Source: JAEUJM01 sp041908445 (GTDB lineage: Bacteria > Actinomycetota > Acidimicrobiia > Acidimicrobiales > DATDAH01). Taken from it: a stretch of 64,000 bases of DNA. Below the pieces are notes generated by a model. It ran no database searches and had not been told where the DNA came from. It saw only the letters and a list, made by a program, of their open reading frames with translations. The stretch lies in the NCBI GenBank assembly GCA_041908445.1, contig JAYRFK010000130.1:1-64000 (forward strand). Direction: 5' to 3'. The position numbers were made by a program, and so were the translations under genes. Position 1 is the first letter of the stretch. Every line of letters starts with the position of its first letter. Positions 53,040-61,812 of the stretch are shown in pieces.

Positions 53040-53689
53040 TCCGGGTGCTGGTGGTCGACGACCACGCCGTGGTGCGCGACGGCCTCGAGCTGCTGCTCGA
53101 GCGCTTCGAGTCCGTGACCTGCATCGGCGCCGCCGCCGACGGGGCCGAGGCGGTGGCCCTCGCCGAGGACCTGCGCCCGGACGTGGTGCTCATGGACCTG
53201 TCGATGCCGGTGATGGACGGCATCGAGGCCACCCAGCGGATCGTCGCCGCGCACCCCGAGGTCGCCGTCGTCGTCCTGACCACCTTCGCCGACGACCGCC
53301 ACGTGATGGCGGCGATCGACGCCGGCGCGGTCGGCTACCTCCTGAAGGACAGCGGCCCCGACCAGCTGCTCGCCGGCGTCGAGGCCGCGGCCCGCGGCGA
53401 GTCGCCGCTCGACCCGAAGGTGGCGGGGGCCCTCATGGCGTCACGCCGACGGCCCGCCGAGCGCGAGGTCGCGCTGACCGCCCGCGAGAGCGAGGTCCTG
53501 TCCCTCGTGGTCGAGGGCCTCGCCAACAAGGCCATCGCCCGTCGCCTCGGCATCAGCGAGAAGACCGTGAAGGCCCACCTCACGAGCGTCTTCGCGGCCC
53601 TGGACGTGACCGACCGCACCCAGGCCGCGCTGTGGGCCGAGCGCCACCCCGACCAGCTCGGCCGCTCGGGCGGCGATCAGCGGGGCTGA
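53036..53689 (+). CDS. NarL/FixJ family response regulator
   Basis: 217 aa from GTG. Receiver domain with acidic pocket VVDDH (7-11), phospho-acceptor Asp54 (VVLMDLSMPVMDG), Thr and Lys switch residues (VVLTTF, YLLKDSG), and a C-terminal LuxR helix-turn-helix (LTARESEVLSLVVEGLANKA; RLGISEKTVKAHLTSVF). Its last 13 bp overlap the convergent purE gene. Confidence 0.93.
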   Translation: MIRVLVVDDHAVVRDGLELLLERFESVTCIGAAADGAEAVALAEDLRPDVVLMDLSMPVMDGIEATQRIVAAHPEVAVVVLTTFADDRHVMAAIDAGAVGYLLKDSGPDQLLAGVEAAARGESPLDPKVAGALMASRRRPAEREVALTARESEVLSLVVEGLANKAIARRLGISEKTVKAHLTSVFAALDVTDRTQAALWAERHPDQLGRSGGDQRG

Positions 53690-54207
53690 GCGCCCCGGAC
53701 CCGCGCGTCCTTCTCCTCCACGGTCGCGCGCAGCGCGGCCGCGTGGGCGGCCAGGGCCTCCTGCAGGCCGGGATCGGCCAGGGCGAGCAGGCGCACCGCC
53801 AGGTGCCCCGCGTTGGTGGCGTTGTCGACGCCGACCGTGGCCACCGGGACCCCCGCCGGCATGGACACGATGGACAGCAGCGAGTCCAGGCCGTCCAGGT
53901 GGGTGAGGGCCACGGGCACCCCGATCACCGGCAGGGTCGTGGCCGAGGCGACCATGCCGGGCAGGTGGGCGGCGCCCCCGGCGCCGGCGACGAGCACGCG
54001 CAGGCCCCGACCTGCGGCGGCCTCCGCGTAGTCGAGCATGGCGCGGGGCGAGCGGTGGGCGGACACGACGCGCACCTCGTGGGGCACGCCGACGTCGGTG
54101 AGGACGTCGACGGCGCCCTGCATGACCCGCAGGTCCGAGTCGCTGCCCATGATCACGCCGACGAGCGGCGCCGCCGCGTCCCGGCCGGGGGGCTCGGCCC
54201 CGCTCAC
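53677..54207 (-). CDS. purE: N5-carboxyaminoimidazole ribonucleotide mutase
   Basis: 176 aa, class I PurE. Motifs VGVIMGSDSDLRVMQGA, VVSAHRSPRAMLDYA (active-site His of SAHRSP), AGAGGAAHLPGMVAS and PVIGVPVALTHLDGLDSLLS. Purine biosynthesis step after PurK; its GTG/ATG start overlaps the purK stop by 4 bp. Confidence 0.95.
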   Translation of the reverse strand: MSGAEPPGRDAAAPLVGVIMGSDSDLRVMQGAVDVLTDVGVPHEVRVVSAHRSPRAMLDYAEAAAGRGLRVLVAGAGGAAHLPGMVASATTLPVIGVPVALTHLDGLDSLLSIVSMPAGVPVATVGVDNATNAGHLAVRLLALADPGLQEALAAHAAALRATVEEKDARVRGAQPR

Positions 54208-55421
54208 GAGGCGGCGCCCTGCGTGGGGACGGGGGCGGTGCAGCGGCGGAGGTGGTCGGCCACCGCCCCGGCCCGGCGGCGGGTGGTGCCCAGCTCCCGG
54301 CCGACCGCGGTGACGTGGCCCAGCTTGCGGCCCACCCGGGCCTGCTTGCCGTAGAGGTGGACGTGGACCCGTCCGTCGGCCGCCCCGGTGGCGAGGGCCC
54401 GATCAGACCCGCCGAGGTCGTGGCCGCCGGCGCCGACGACGTTGGCCATCACCGCGACGGGCACCCGCAGATCGGTCGGGCCGAGGGGGCGGTCGAGCAC
54501 GGCGAGCAGGTGGTTGGTGAACTGCGAGGTGGCACAGGCGTCGATGGTGAGGTGGCCGGTGTTGTGGGGCCGCGCCGCCAGCTCGTTCACCAGCAGCGCC
54601 CCGTCGACCACGAACAGCTCGACCGCGAGGATCCCCACGGCGTCGGCCACCTCGGCCGCCCGCAGCGCGAGGTCGCGGGCCTCGGCGGCCAGGCGGGGCG
54701 AGACGGGCGCGGGTGCCAGCACCTCGGCGCACCGGGCCTCGTCGTCCTGGACGGTCTCGACCACGGGGTAGGCGACCGCCTCGCCGCCGGGCCGGCGGGC
54801 CACGACCACGGCCAGCTCGCGGTCGAGCGCGAGGGCCGGCTCGACGACGGCCCGCGGGTCGGGCCCGTCGAACCAGCCGGCGAGCCCGTCGAGCCCCTCG
54901 GGGCCGTCGACGCGGCGCACCCCCCGACCGTCGTAGCCGCCGGTGGCCCGCTTGGCCACGACCGGCCCGCCGAGCTGCGCCGCCGCCGCCTGGACGCCGG
55001 CCGCGTCGTGGGCGACGACGAAGGCCGGCACCGGGATGCCGTGCTCGGCGAGGGTCGTCCGCTGGAACGCCTTGTCCGCACCGAGGCGCAAGGCACGGGC
55101 GCCCGGCCGGACCACCACGCCCCGCGCTTCGAGGGCGCGCACCACGTCGTCGGGGACCTTCTCGTGGTCGAAGGTCACCACGTCGCACCCGAGCGCGAAG
55201 CGCTCGAGCGCGGGCCGGTCGAGCGCGTCCACGACCGTGCGGTCGGCGACGTGGCCGGCGGTGGCGTCGTCGTCGGGCAGGGCCAGGACCGCCACGTCGA
55301 CGCCCAGGGCCTCGGCGGCGTCGGCCGTCATGCGGGCGAGTTGTCCCCCGCCGACGATGCCGACGCGCGGGCGGGCAGGGCCGTCACCCGGCTCGCGGGT
55401 CGGGTGCGGGTTCCTCGGCAT
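54204..55421 (-). CDS. purK: 5-(carboxyamino)imidazole ribonucleotide synthase
   Basis: 405 aa ATP-grasp enzyme. N-terminal VGIVGGGQLARMTADAAEALG, DVVTFDHEKVPDDV, GPVVAKRATGGYDGRGV, ATP-grasp VELFVVDGALLVNELAARPHNTGH (cited in part as NELAARPHNTGH). Makes N5-CAIR for PurE. ATG 55421 has AAGGAG 6 nt upstream. Promoter TTGACA-17-TAGAAC and a perfect palindrome lie just upstream (55435-55484). Confidence 0.95.
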   Translation of the reverse strand: MPRNPHPTREPGDGPARPRVGIVGGGQLARMTADAAEALGVDVAVLALPDDDATAGHVADRTVVDALDRPALERFALGCDVVTFDHEKVPDDVVRALEARGVVVRPGARALRLGADKAFQRTTLAEHGIPVPAFVVAHDAAGVQAAAAQLGGPVVAKRATGGYDGRGVRRVDGPEGLDGLAGWFDGPDPRAVVEPALALDRELAVVVARRPGGEAVAYPVVETVQDDEARCAEVLAPAPVSPRLAAEARDLALRAAEVADAVGILAVELFVVDGALLVNELAARPHNTGHLTIDACATSQFTNHLLAVLDRPLGPTDLRVPVAVMANVVGAGGHDLGGSDRALATGAADGRVHVHLYGKQARVGRKLGHVTAVGRELGTTRRRAGAVADHLRRCTAPVPTQGAAS

Positions 55422-55434
55422 CGCGCTCCTTCAG

Positions 55435-55484
55435 ACGAATCTAGATTCGTGAGATGTTCTATGCCCTTGTGATCCCGCTGTCAA
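55435..55484 (-). promoter_or_regulatory. purK-purE promoter with palindromic operator
   Basis: On the minus strand: -35 TTGACA (55484-55479), 17 bp, -10 TAGAAC (55461-55456). Directly downstream, over the predicted start point, is the perfect 16-bp palindrome ACGAATCTAGATTCGT (55435-55450). Unlike known PurR boxes of enterobacteria; a repressor site is inferred from position and symmetry. Confidence 0.65.
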
Positions 55485-55495
55485 CGGACTATCTT
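55467..55495 (+). promoter_or_regulatory. Candidate promoter for the riboswitch-ATPase transcript
   Basis: TTGTGA (55467-55472), 17-bp spacer, TATCTT (55490-55495) on the + strand; the predicted start is about 8 bp before the aptamer. It overlaps the divergent purK promoter, so the two may compete. Confidence 0.5.
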
Positions 55496-55509
55496 TGATT
55501 CGTACATAG

Positions 55510-55609
55510 CGAAGGGGAGTACCCCGCAACGACGAGCGTCGTCATCACGGCGAGGGCTTCGGCCCGGACCCGGCCTCGTCACCCGTGCCACGGGTGGGGA
55601 AGACCTTCG
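55510..55609 (+). ncRNA. yybP-ykoY family riboswitch (manganese)
   Basis: P1 is CGAAGG (55510-55515) with CCTTCG (55604-55609). The conserved L1 segment GGGGAGTA (55514-55521) and L3 segment GTCGTCATCACGG (55539-55551) match the family; internal hairpins are GGGCTTCGGCCC (55554-55565) and ACCCGTGCCACGGGT (55581-55595), and GAAGACCTTCG closes it as in the Lactococcus and Xanthomonas aptamers. It ends 28 nt before the GTG of a P-type cation ATPase, a known target class of this Mn2+-sensing element. Expected: Mn2+ turns the pump on; RBS GAGGAG at 55626-55631. Confidence 0.88.
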
Positions 55610-55637
55610 GCCCGACCATCGAGCCGAGGAGCCCCCT

Positions 55638-58370
55638 GTGCCCACCCCTGCCGCCACGCCGGTGGCGACCCCCGCCGAGCAGCGCCCACCCGGGCGCCCC
55701 GCTGACGTCGCCGTGGACCCGCCCGTCCCGCCCGCACCCTGGTCGGTCCCGGTCGACGAGCTGACCGAGCGGCTGGGCACGACGGCCTCCGCCGGCCTCC
55801 CGTCCGAGCTGGCGGCGACCCGCCTGGCCGGCCACGGGCGCAACGAGCTGGCGGAGGCGCCGCCGCGCCGGCCGCTGCTGCTGTTCCTCGACCAGTTCCG
55901 CAACCCGCTCGTCCTGATCCTCGTGGGCGCCGCCGTGCTCGCCGGCCTGGTGGGCGACGTCAAGGACACGGTGGTCATCGCCGTGGTCCTGCTCCTCAAC
56001 GCCGTGCTCGGCTGGACCCAGGAGATGAAGGCGCAGCGCAGCCTCACGGCGCTCAAGTCCATGCTGGTGGCGACCGCCCGGGTGCGCCGCGACGGCGCCG
56101 TGGTGTCGGTGCCGGCCCCCGAGCTGGTCCCCGGCGACGTGCTCCTCGTCGAGGCCGGCGACCGCGTCCCGGCCGACGCCGTGCTGCTCGAGGCGGTGAG
56201 CCTCGAGGTCGACGAGTCGACGTTCACCGGTGAGTCCACCCCGGTGTCCAAGGAGGTCGGCGAGATCGAGGCGGACACGGCCCTGGCCGACCGCCGCAAC
56301 GCCCTGGCCATGAACACGGTGGTCACCCGCGGCCGCGCCGCGGCGCTGGTCGTGGCCACCGGCATGGACACCGAGCTGGGCCGGGTGTCGGGGATGCTGC
56401 ACGAGGCCGAGGTCGGGCCCACGCCGCTCCAGCGCCAGCTCCACGGCCTGGGCCAGCGCCTCGGCCTGGTCGCCCTCGCCGCGGTCGTCATCTACGGCAC
56501 CCTGAGCCTGCTGCGCGGCGAGACCGTGGCGGACACGCTCCTCGCCGCGGTCGCCCTGGCGGTGGCCGCGATCCCCGAGGGCCTCCCGGCCGTCGTGACG
56601 GTGACCCTCGCGGTCGGCACCTCCCAGCTCGCCAAGCGGGGGGCCATCGTCAAGCGCCTGGCCTCGGTCGAGACCCTGGGCGCCACGTCGGTGATCTGCT
56701 CGGACAAGACCGGCACCCTCACCCTCAACCAGATGACGGTCCGCGAGGCGTGGGCCGGTGGCCGCCGCTACCAGATCAGCGGCGAGGGGTACTCGACCGA
56801 GGGCACCATCAGCCACGACGGCGTGCCGGTCCCCGCCGACGAGCTCGGCGCCCTGCTGACCGCCGCCGCCCGGTGCAACGACAGCCACCTCGACGGCGAC
56901 GGCGGCGTGCTGGGCGACCCCATGGAAGGGGCCCTGCTCGTCCTCGCGGCCAAGGGTGGCGTCGACCCCGACGAGGCCCGCGCCGCGGCTCCTCGCGTGG
57001 CCGAGGTGCCGTTCGACTCCTCGCTGAAGCTCATGGCCACCTTCCACGCGGCGGAGTCCGACCAGTGGGGTCCGCTCGTGAAGGTGCACGTCAAGGGCGG
57101 CGCGGACGTGCTGCTCGCCCGATCGATCGCCACCGAGGCCGAGCGGGACGAGATCGAGGCCGCGATGCTCGCCATGGCCGAGCGAGGCCTGCGTGTGCTG
57201 ATGGTCGCCGAGCGCACCGTCCCCGCGAGCGCGCTCGAGGTGGCCGACCCGCTGGACCTGGTCGCCGAGCTCGAGGTGGTGGGGCTGGTCGGCCTGCTCG
57301 ACCCGCCGCGCACGGAGGCCCGCGACGCCATCGCCCTCTGCCGCAAGGCGGGGATCACGGTGAAGATGATCACCGGCGACCACGTGGTCACCGCCGGCGC
57401 CATCGCCGCCGACCTCGGCATCGAGGGCGACGCCGTCACGGGCGCCGACCTCGACACCATGGATGACGAGGAGCTGGCCCGCCGCCTGCCCCACATCGGT
57501 GTGGTCGCCCGCGTGGCGCCCGAGCACAAGGTCCGCATGGTGCAGGCGCTGCGGGCCCAGGGCCACGTCGTGGCCATGACCGGCGACGGGGTCAACGACG
57601 CCCCCGCGCTGCGCAACGCCGACATCGGCGTGGCCATGGGCATCACCGGCACCGAGGTCACCAAGGAAGCGGCCGACATGGTGCTCACGGACGACAACTT
57701 CGCCACCATCGTGCGGGCCGTCCGCGAGGGCCGCACGATCTACGCCAACATCGTCAAGTTCGTGCGGTTCCAGCTGTCGACGAACCTCGGCGCCATCATG
57801 AGCCTGGTCGGCGCCCAGCTCGCCGGCCTGCCCACCCCCTTCACCGCCATCCAGGTGCTCTGGATCAACCTGATCATGGACGGCCCGCCCGCCATGGCCC
57901 TCGGCGTCGACCCGCCGGGCAAGGACACCATGGACCAGCGGCCCCGCGACCCGAAGGCCGCCATCCTCAGCGGCCGGCGCCTCTCGGTGCTCATCTCCTA
58001 CGGCGTGGTGATGGCGGCCGGCACCCTCGGCGTGCTGGCGTGGTCCGACGCCCGGGGCACCGAGGAGCACGCCCTGGCCCTGGCCTTCACCACCTTCGTG
58101 CTGTTCCAGGTGTTCAACGTGTTCAACGCCCGGGTCGAGCGGGCCTCGGTGTTCAGCCGGGACCTCTTCACCAACGCCAAGCTCTGGCTCGCCATCGGCG
58201 GCGTGGTCGTGCTGCAGGTGGCGGCGGTGCACTTCGACCCGGTGCAGGACGTCTTCGGCACCGCCGACCTCGCCCTGGCCGACTGGGCCGTCGCCATCGG
58301 GGTGGCCTCGACCATCCTCTGGTACGACGAGGTCCGCAAGGCCATCCTCCGGCGCCGCCCGGCCGCCTGA
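55638..58370 (+). CDS. P-type cation-transporting ATPase (P2A-like), Mn2+/Ca2+ efflux candidate
   Basis: 910 aa from GTG. Cation-ATPase N domain, actuator TGES (STFTGESTPVSKE), phosphorylation site DKTGT (near 354), M4 PEGLP (AAIPEGLPAVVTVTLA), KMITGDHVVTA, hinge MTGDGVNDAPALRNADIGVAMG (cited in part as TGDGVNDAP) and C-terminal membrane helices (LWINLIMDGPPAMALGVDPP). N-terminal Pro-rich stretch is extra. P2A pumps export Ca2+ or Mn2+; the riboswitch in its leader argues for Mn2+. Confidence 0.93.
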   Translation: MPTPAATPVATPAEQRPPGRPADVAVDPPVPPAPWSVPVDELTERLGTTASAGLPSELAATRLAGHGRNELAEAPPRRPLLLFLDQFRNPLVLILVGAAVLAGLVGDVKDTVVIAVVLLLNAVLGWTQEMKAQRSLTALKSMLVATARVRRDGAVVSVPAPELVPGDVLLVEAGDRVPADAVLLEAVSLEVDESTFTGESTPVSKEVGEIEADTALADRRNALAMNTVVTRGRAAALVVATGMDTELGRVSGMLHEAEVGPTPLQRQLHGLGQRLGLVALAAVVIYGTLSLLRGETVADTLLAAVALAVAAIPEGLPAVVTVTLAVGTSQLAKRGAIVKRLASVETLGATSVICSDKTGTLTLNQMTVREAWAGGRRYQISGEGYSTEGTISHDGVPVPADELGALLTAAARCNDSHLDGDGGVLGDPMEGALLVLAAKGGVDPDEARAAAPRVAEVPFDSSLKLMATFHAAESDQWGPLVKVHVKGGADVLLARSIATEAERDEIEAAMLAMAERGLRVLMVAERTVPASALEVADPLDLVAELEVVGLVGLLDPPRTEARDAIALCRKAGITVKMITGDHVVTAGAIAADLGIEGDAVTGADLDTMDDEELARRLPHIGVVARVAPEHKVRMVQALRAQGHVVAMTGDGVNDAPALRNADIGVAMGITGTEVTKEAADMVLTDDNFATIVRAVREGRTIYANIVKFVRFQLSTNLGAIMSLVGAQLAGLPTPFTAIQVLWINLIMDGPPAMALGVDPPGKDTMDQRPRDPKAAILSGRRLSVLISYGVVMAAGTLGVLAWSDARGTEEHALALAFTTFVLFQVFNVFNARVERASVFSRDLFTNAKLWLAIGGVVVLQVAAVHFDPVQDVFGTADLALADWAVAIGVASTILWYDEVRKAILRRRPAA

Positions 58371-58400
58371 GACACTGGACCGGTTCCACCACCGGGGGCC

Positions 58401-58430
58401 GGCAGGGGCGAACCGCCATTCGCCCCTGCC
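58401..58430 (+). terminator. Hairpin after the P-type ATPase gene
   Basis: GGCAGGGGCGAA (58401-58412) and TTCGCCCCTGCC (58419-58430), perfect 12-bp stem with 6-nt loop, 31 bp after the stop. No T tract. Confidence 0.7.
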
Positions 58431-58471
58431 GATTCCCGAACCATCGGTGCCCATCCGGTACGCTGCCGGCC

Positions 58472-58771
58472 ATGGTGGACGCGGTCGGGGAGCGGCCCGG
58501 TTGGACCTTCCTCACCAACCACGCGCACGTGCTGCTCTGCCTCGCGCGCGACCCGAGCCAGCGCCAGCGCGACCTCGCCGACCAGGTGGGCATCACCGAG
58601 CGGGCGACCCAGGTCATCCTCGGCGACCTCGAGCGCAGCGGCTACCTGCGCCGTGAGCGAGTGGGCCGGCGCAACCGCTACGTGCTCGACCTCGACCGCC
58701 CCCTGCGCCACCCGCTGGAGTCGGCCCACACCGTGGGCGAGGTCATCAACCTCCTCCGTCCCGAGGGCTGA
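58472..58771 (+). CDS. MarR-like winged helix-turn-helix protein
   Basis: 99 aa from ATG 58472. A bare winged helix: RDLADQVGITERATQVILGDLERSGYLRRERVG (cited in parts: LADQVGITERATQVILGDLE; SGYLRRERVGRRNRYVLD), beta-wing RNRYVLDLDRPLRHPL and a short C-terminal helix. No effector domain. Lies just after the ATPase terminator and before a TetR gene; target unknown. Confidence 0.8.
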   Translation: MVDAVGERPGWTFLTNHAHVLLCLARDPSQRQRDLADQVGITERATQVILGDLERSGYLRRERVGRRNRYVLDLDRPLRHPLESAHTVGEVINLLRPEG

Positions 58772-58845
58772 GGCCCCGCGCCACAGCGCCGGTTCGCCGG
58801 CCGTCGGGCTCGGCATCGCGACCCTGCGGCTGCGAAGCTGACCCG

Positions 58846-59424
58846 ATGCGGCCCACCCTCACGCGCGAGCTCATCGTGGACGAGGCGCGCCGCATGATCG
58901 TGGCGGACGGCCTCGACCAGCTCTCGCTGCGCCGGATCGCCGCCGCCCTCGAGGTCACCGCGCCGGCGCTCTACGCCTACGTCGACGACAAGAGCGACCT
59001 CCTGCGGGCGGTGGCCGAGCAGGAGCTCGACGCCCTGATGGCCCGCTTCGACGAGATCGACGAACCCGACCCCGTGGCCCGCGTCGCCGCCTACTTCCGG
59101 GCCTACGTCGACCACGCCCGGGAGCAGCCCGAGCTGTACCCGGTGCTGTTCCTCTTCCCGCCGTCGTTCGCGCCGGGCGCTCCCGAGGGGGCGGCGACGC
59201 CGGCCGCCACCCGCGCGTTCGCGACGTCGGCCCAGGCCGTCATCGACGCGATCGAGGCGGGCGCGTTCCGCGAGCTCGACGCGCTCCAGGCCAGCCTGGT
59301 GCTGTTCACCACGGCGCACGGCACGGCCAGCGTCCTGCTCATGGGCTTCGGGTTCGACCGGGCCAGCGAGGACGAGCTCGTCGAGACCGCCATCAACACC
59401 GTCATCGCCGGCCTGCGCCCCTGA
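58846..59424 (+). CDS. TetR family transcriptional regulator
   Basis: 192 aa. Helix-turn-helix at about 8-50 (LIVDEARRMIVADGLDQLSL; AAALEVTAPALYAYVDDKSD) and a C-terminal WHG/TetR_C_33-like ligand domain (YFRAYVDHAREQPELYPVLF; FTTAHGTASVLLMGFGF). Probably regulates the adjacent acyltransferase gene that starts 13 bp downstream. Confidence 0.88.
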   Translation: MRPTLTRELIVDEARRMIVADGLDQLSLRRIAAALEVTAPALYAYVDDKSDLLRAVAEQELDALMARFDEIDEPDPVARVAAYFRAYVDHAREQPELYPVLFLFPPSFAPGAPEGAATPAATRAFATSAQAVIDAIEAGAFRELDALQASLVLFTTAHGTASVLLMGFGFDRASEDELVETAINTVIAGLRP

Positions 59425-59437
59425 GGCCGGCGGCGCC

Positions 59438-59923
59438 TTGGCCCTCGTCGACCTCCCCACCGGCGCCCTCGTCCTCGTCGACGCCGCGGCGTGGTTCCTC
59501 GTGAGCCTGGTCGTCGGCTACGCCGCCCATCGTCTGCCCGAGCGTTGCCTCGACCACGACACCGCCCTGACCCGCCTACGGCCGTGGGAGCGCGGCGGCC
59601 GCGTCTACGAGCGGCGGCTGCGCATCACCCGGTGGAAGGACGCCATGCCCGAGGCCGGCAACCTCTTCCGCGGCGGCTACGACAAGCGGGTCGTGACCCG
59701 GGCCGACCTCCCCCGCTACGTCATCGAGACCCGGCGGGCCGAGTACACCCACTGGGGCATCGTGTTCGCGGCGCCGCTGTTCGTGCTCTGGAACCCCTGG
59801 GCCCTGTGGCTCGCCATGGTCGCCTACGCGGTGATCGCCAACGTCCCGTGCCTGGTGATCCAGCGCTACAACCGGGCCCGCGTCCTTCGCATCCTCGACC
59901 GCCGCGGCGCCTCGCCACGCTGA
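59438..59923 (+). CDS. CrtO-family (glycosyl-4,4'-diaponeurosporenoate acyltransferase-like) membrane protein
   Basis: 161 aa from TTG 59438. Family features: RWKDAMPEAGNLFRGGYDKR, YVIETRRAEYTHWG, two membrane segments (about 12-30 and 105-140) and the terminal IANVPCLVIQRYNRARVLRI. CrtO acylates sugar-bound carotenoids in Staphylococcus; many actinobacterial homologues are unassigned. A hairpin terminator follows at 59950-59979. Confidence 0.75.
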   Translation: MALVDLPTGALVLVDAAAWFLVSLVVGYAAHRLPERCLDHDTALTRLRPWERGGRVYERRLRITRWKDAMPEAGNLFRGGYDKRVVTRADLPRYVIETRRAEYTHWGIVFAAPLFVLWNPWALWLAMVAYAVIANVPCLVIQRYNRARVLRILDRRGASPR

Positions 59924-59949
59924 TCGCCGGCCCCGGAGCCGGGACGCGA

Positions 59950-59979
59950 CCAGGGGCCGCCCCGGAAGGCGGCCCCTGG
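59950..59979 (+). terminator. Hairpin terminator after the CrtO-like gene
   Basis: CCAGGGGCCGCC (59950-59961) and GGCGGCCCCTGG (59968-59979), perfect 12-bp stem, 6-nt loop, also serving the convergent minus-strand gene ending at 60011. Confidence 0.7.
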
Positions 59980-60010
59980 CCATCACGCTGGTGCCCTGGC
60001 GGGCGGGTGG

Positions 60011-60682
60011 CTACTGGACGGTGGCGACCGCCGTGTAGCGCAGGGTGCCGGTCGTGCCCTGGCTGCCGTCGCTCACGTCGATGCGGTAGGCGCTGATGAT
60101 CTCCTCGCCCGGGTCGATCACGACCGAGCCGGTGCGGTCGTTGACCACCGTGCCGTTGCCGTCCACGAAGATCGGGGCGCCGTCCCAGTTGGTGACGAGG
60201 TCGGTGCCACCGTTGGCCGCACCGCCGATGGTGACGGGCACGTCGCTCAGGTAGACGGCGGTGGCGAGGTCGCCGCTGCCCCAGTTCTCGACCCGCGGGT
60301 TGCCGGCGACGTCGTCCTCGAGGATGAGCTGCACCGACAGCGGGTTGTCGCAGTTGTTCTGGTAGCGGACGACGTCGGTGTAGATGGTGCGGTCACCGTC
60401 GTAGCCCTTGACCGTCACCTGCTCCTGCAGGAAGTCGATGCCGTTGGCCGACACGGTGTGGGTCGTGTCCACGTCGGCGTACGGGTCGGCGGCCGGTGCG
60501 CTGTAGGTCGTGGCGTCGCCGCCCTCGACCTTGGTGAAGCACGCGGCCACGGCCTCGACGTCCGCGGTCATGAAGTTCTGGATCAACACGGCGGCGAGCA
60601 CCGGGGTGGCCACGGCGATCGCGAGGATCGCGGCGACGGCGCCTCGGAGTGTCATCCGCCGCTTCTGGGTGCTGGTGGTCAT
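60011..60682 (-). CDS. Secreted SipW-like/CalY-like protein of unknown function
   Basis: 223 aa. N-terminal signal (RGAVAAILAIAVATPVLAA, as in SipW-cleaved or camelysin-like proteins), then a beta-rich domain (FTKVEGGDATTYSAP; YLSDVPVTIGGAANG; DPGEEIISAYRIDVSDG) with a Cys pair (ACFTK, NNCDNP). RBS GGGAGG before ATG 60682. Third gene of a minus-strand set with the DUF2341 and four-helix proteins; suggests a surface appendage or pseudopilus-like assembly. Confidence 0.65.
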   Translation of the reverse strand: MTTSTQKRRMTLRGAVAAILAIAVATPVLAAVLIQNFMTADVEAVAACFTKVEGGDATTYSAPAADPYADVDTTHTVSANGIDFLQEQVTVKGYDGDRTIYTDVVRYQNNCDNPLSVQLILEDDVAGNPRVENWGSGDLATAVYLSDVPVTIGGAANGGTDLVTNWDGAPIFVDGNGTVVNDRTGSVVIDPGEEIISAYRIDVSDGSQGTTGTLRYTAVATVQ

Positions 60683-60763
60683 TTCGGTCCTCCCGGACGA
60701 CGAACGCTTTGCTCTACGGAGACCTTCGACCCGCCCCCGGCGGGGGTTGATGGGCCGTTCGGA

Positions 60764-61747
60764 CTATGCGGGTGGGATGCCCCCGTCGATGCGGGGGTCG
60801 GCGCCCACCGCCACGGCCGGGTCGCGCTGGGCCGCGGGCCGGGTGTCAACGATCGGGGCGGGGCCGACGTCCGCCGCCGGCCGGGGCTCGCCACGCCGGG
60901 GCGCCGGTAGGTCGAGGGGGTCGGGCGCCACGGCCGCCTGGGGGCGGGTGTCGACGACGCGGTTCGGCACGGCCGCGGTGGCGAGGGCGGCGGCCACGGT
61001 GGCGCTGGCCGCGGCGGGGACGGGTGCGGGCGGCGGCCAGGCGGGCACGGCGACCGGGACGGGCGGCGGTGTGGGGGCGGCCTCGTCGTCGGCGAACACG
61101 CTCGCGCCCGCAGCGACTGCGGGCGGGGGCACGTCGCCGCGGAGGGCACCAGGCCGGGTGTCGACCGCCCGGCTGCCGTCGACCGTCGCCACGACCGCCA
61201 GCGGCGTCGCCGCCGCGGGACGCTCCACCCGCTCCCGGGTGATCAGGCTGTAGACCACCGCGATGGCGGCACCGGCCGTGAGGGGGATGGCGGTGCGCCA
61301 CACCGTGGTGGTGTCCACGACGGGGGGCTCGAGGGCGTGGCGCAGCAGTTCGAGCAGCAGGGTCTCGAAGGCGACGAAGACGCCCATCGACCAGCCCCAG
61401 ACCACCATGCGGTCGGCGTTGGTGCGCAGCACCTGGACGGTGAAGAGCACCGTGGCCACCACCGCCATCACGAGGGTCGACCGCGTCACGATCTGGGCGA
61501 ACTCGTCCGGTGGCGTCTGCATGCTCAGGTGGGGGATCCAGCCCCGCCAGAACTGGATCTCGAGCTGGATGCCGGCCCGGGCGGCGAAGAACCCGAGCGA
61601 GACGAGCTTGACGAGGAAGGCGGTGAGGGCGGCGAGGAACGCCGCGCGCACGAGCGGGTACCAGTTGACGTCGTCGTCCGCGTAGGACGGGCCCGAGGGC
61701 GCGGCCGGGCGGCGTCGGTCGTCGAGGTGCTCGAGCGAGAACGACAT
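60764..61747 (-). CDS. Four-helix membrane protein with Ala/Pro-rich tail
   Basis: 327 aa. Four predicted membrane segments in residues 30-185 (YPLVRAAFLAALTAFLVKLV; LVMAVVATVLFTVQVL; VVWGWSMGVFVAFETLLLEL; AIPLTAGAAIAVVYSLI), then a long Pro/Ala-rich cytoplasmic or wall-spanning tail containing three VDTRP repeats (AVDTRPGALRG; VVDTRPQAAV; IVDTRPAAQR). GGGAGAGG RBS before ATG 61747. Function unknown; encoded between the DUF2341 and SipW-like genes. Confidence 0.7.
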   Translation of the reverse strand: MSFSLEHLDDRRRPAAPSGPSYADDDVNWYPLVRAAFLAALTAFLVKLVSLGFFAARAGIQLEIQFWRGWIPHLSMQTPPDEFAQIVTRSTLVMAVVATVLFTVQVLRTNADRMVVWGWSMGVFVAFETLLLELLRHALEPPVVDTTTVWRTAIPLTAGAAIAVVYSLITRERVERPAAATPLAVVATVDGSRAVDTRPGALRGDVPPPAVAAGASVFADDEAAPTPPPVPVAVPAWPPPAPVPAAASATVAAALATAAVPNRVVDTRPQAAVAPDPLDLPAPRRGEPRPAADVGPAPIVDTRPAAQRDPAVAVGADPRIDGGIPPA

Positions 61748-61812
61748 GGCACCTCTCCCATCGGCCCGAACCCGGTCGGCCTGAACGACCGCGGCAGGCA
61801 CGGCGGCCGCGA

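Noticed and set aside
55545..58454. Open frame of about 969 codons on the - strand
   Set aside because: Antisense to the P-type ATPase gene and covers the riboswitch; no motifs.
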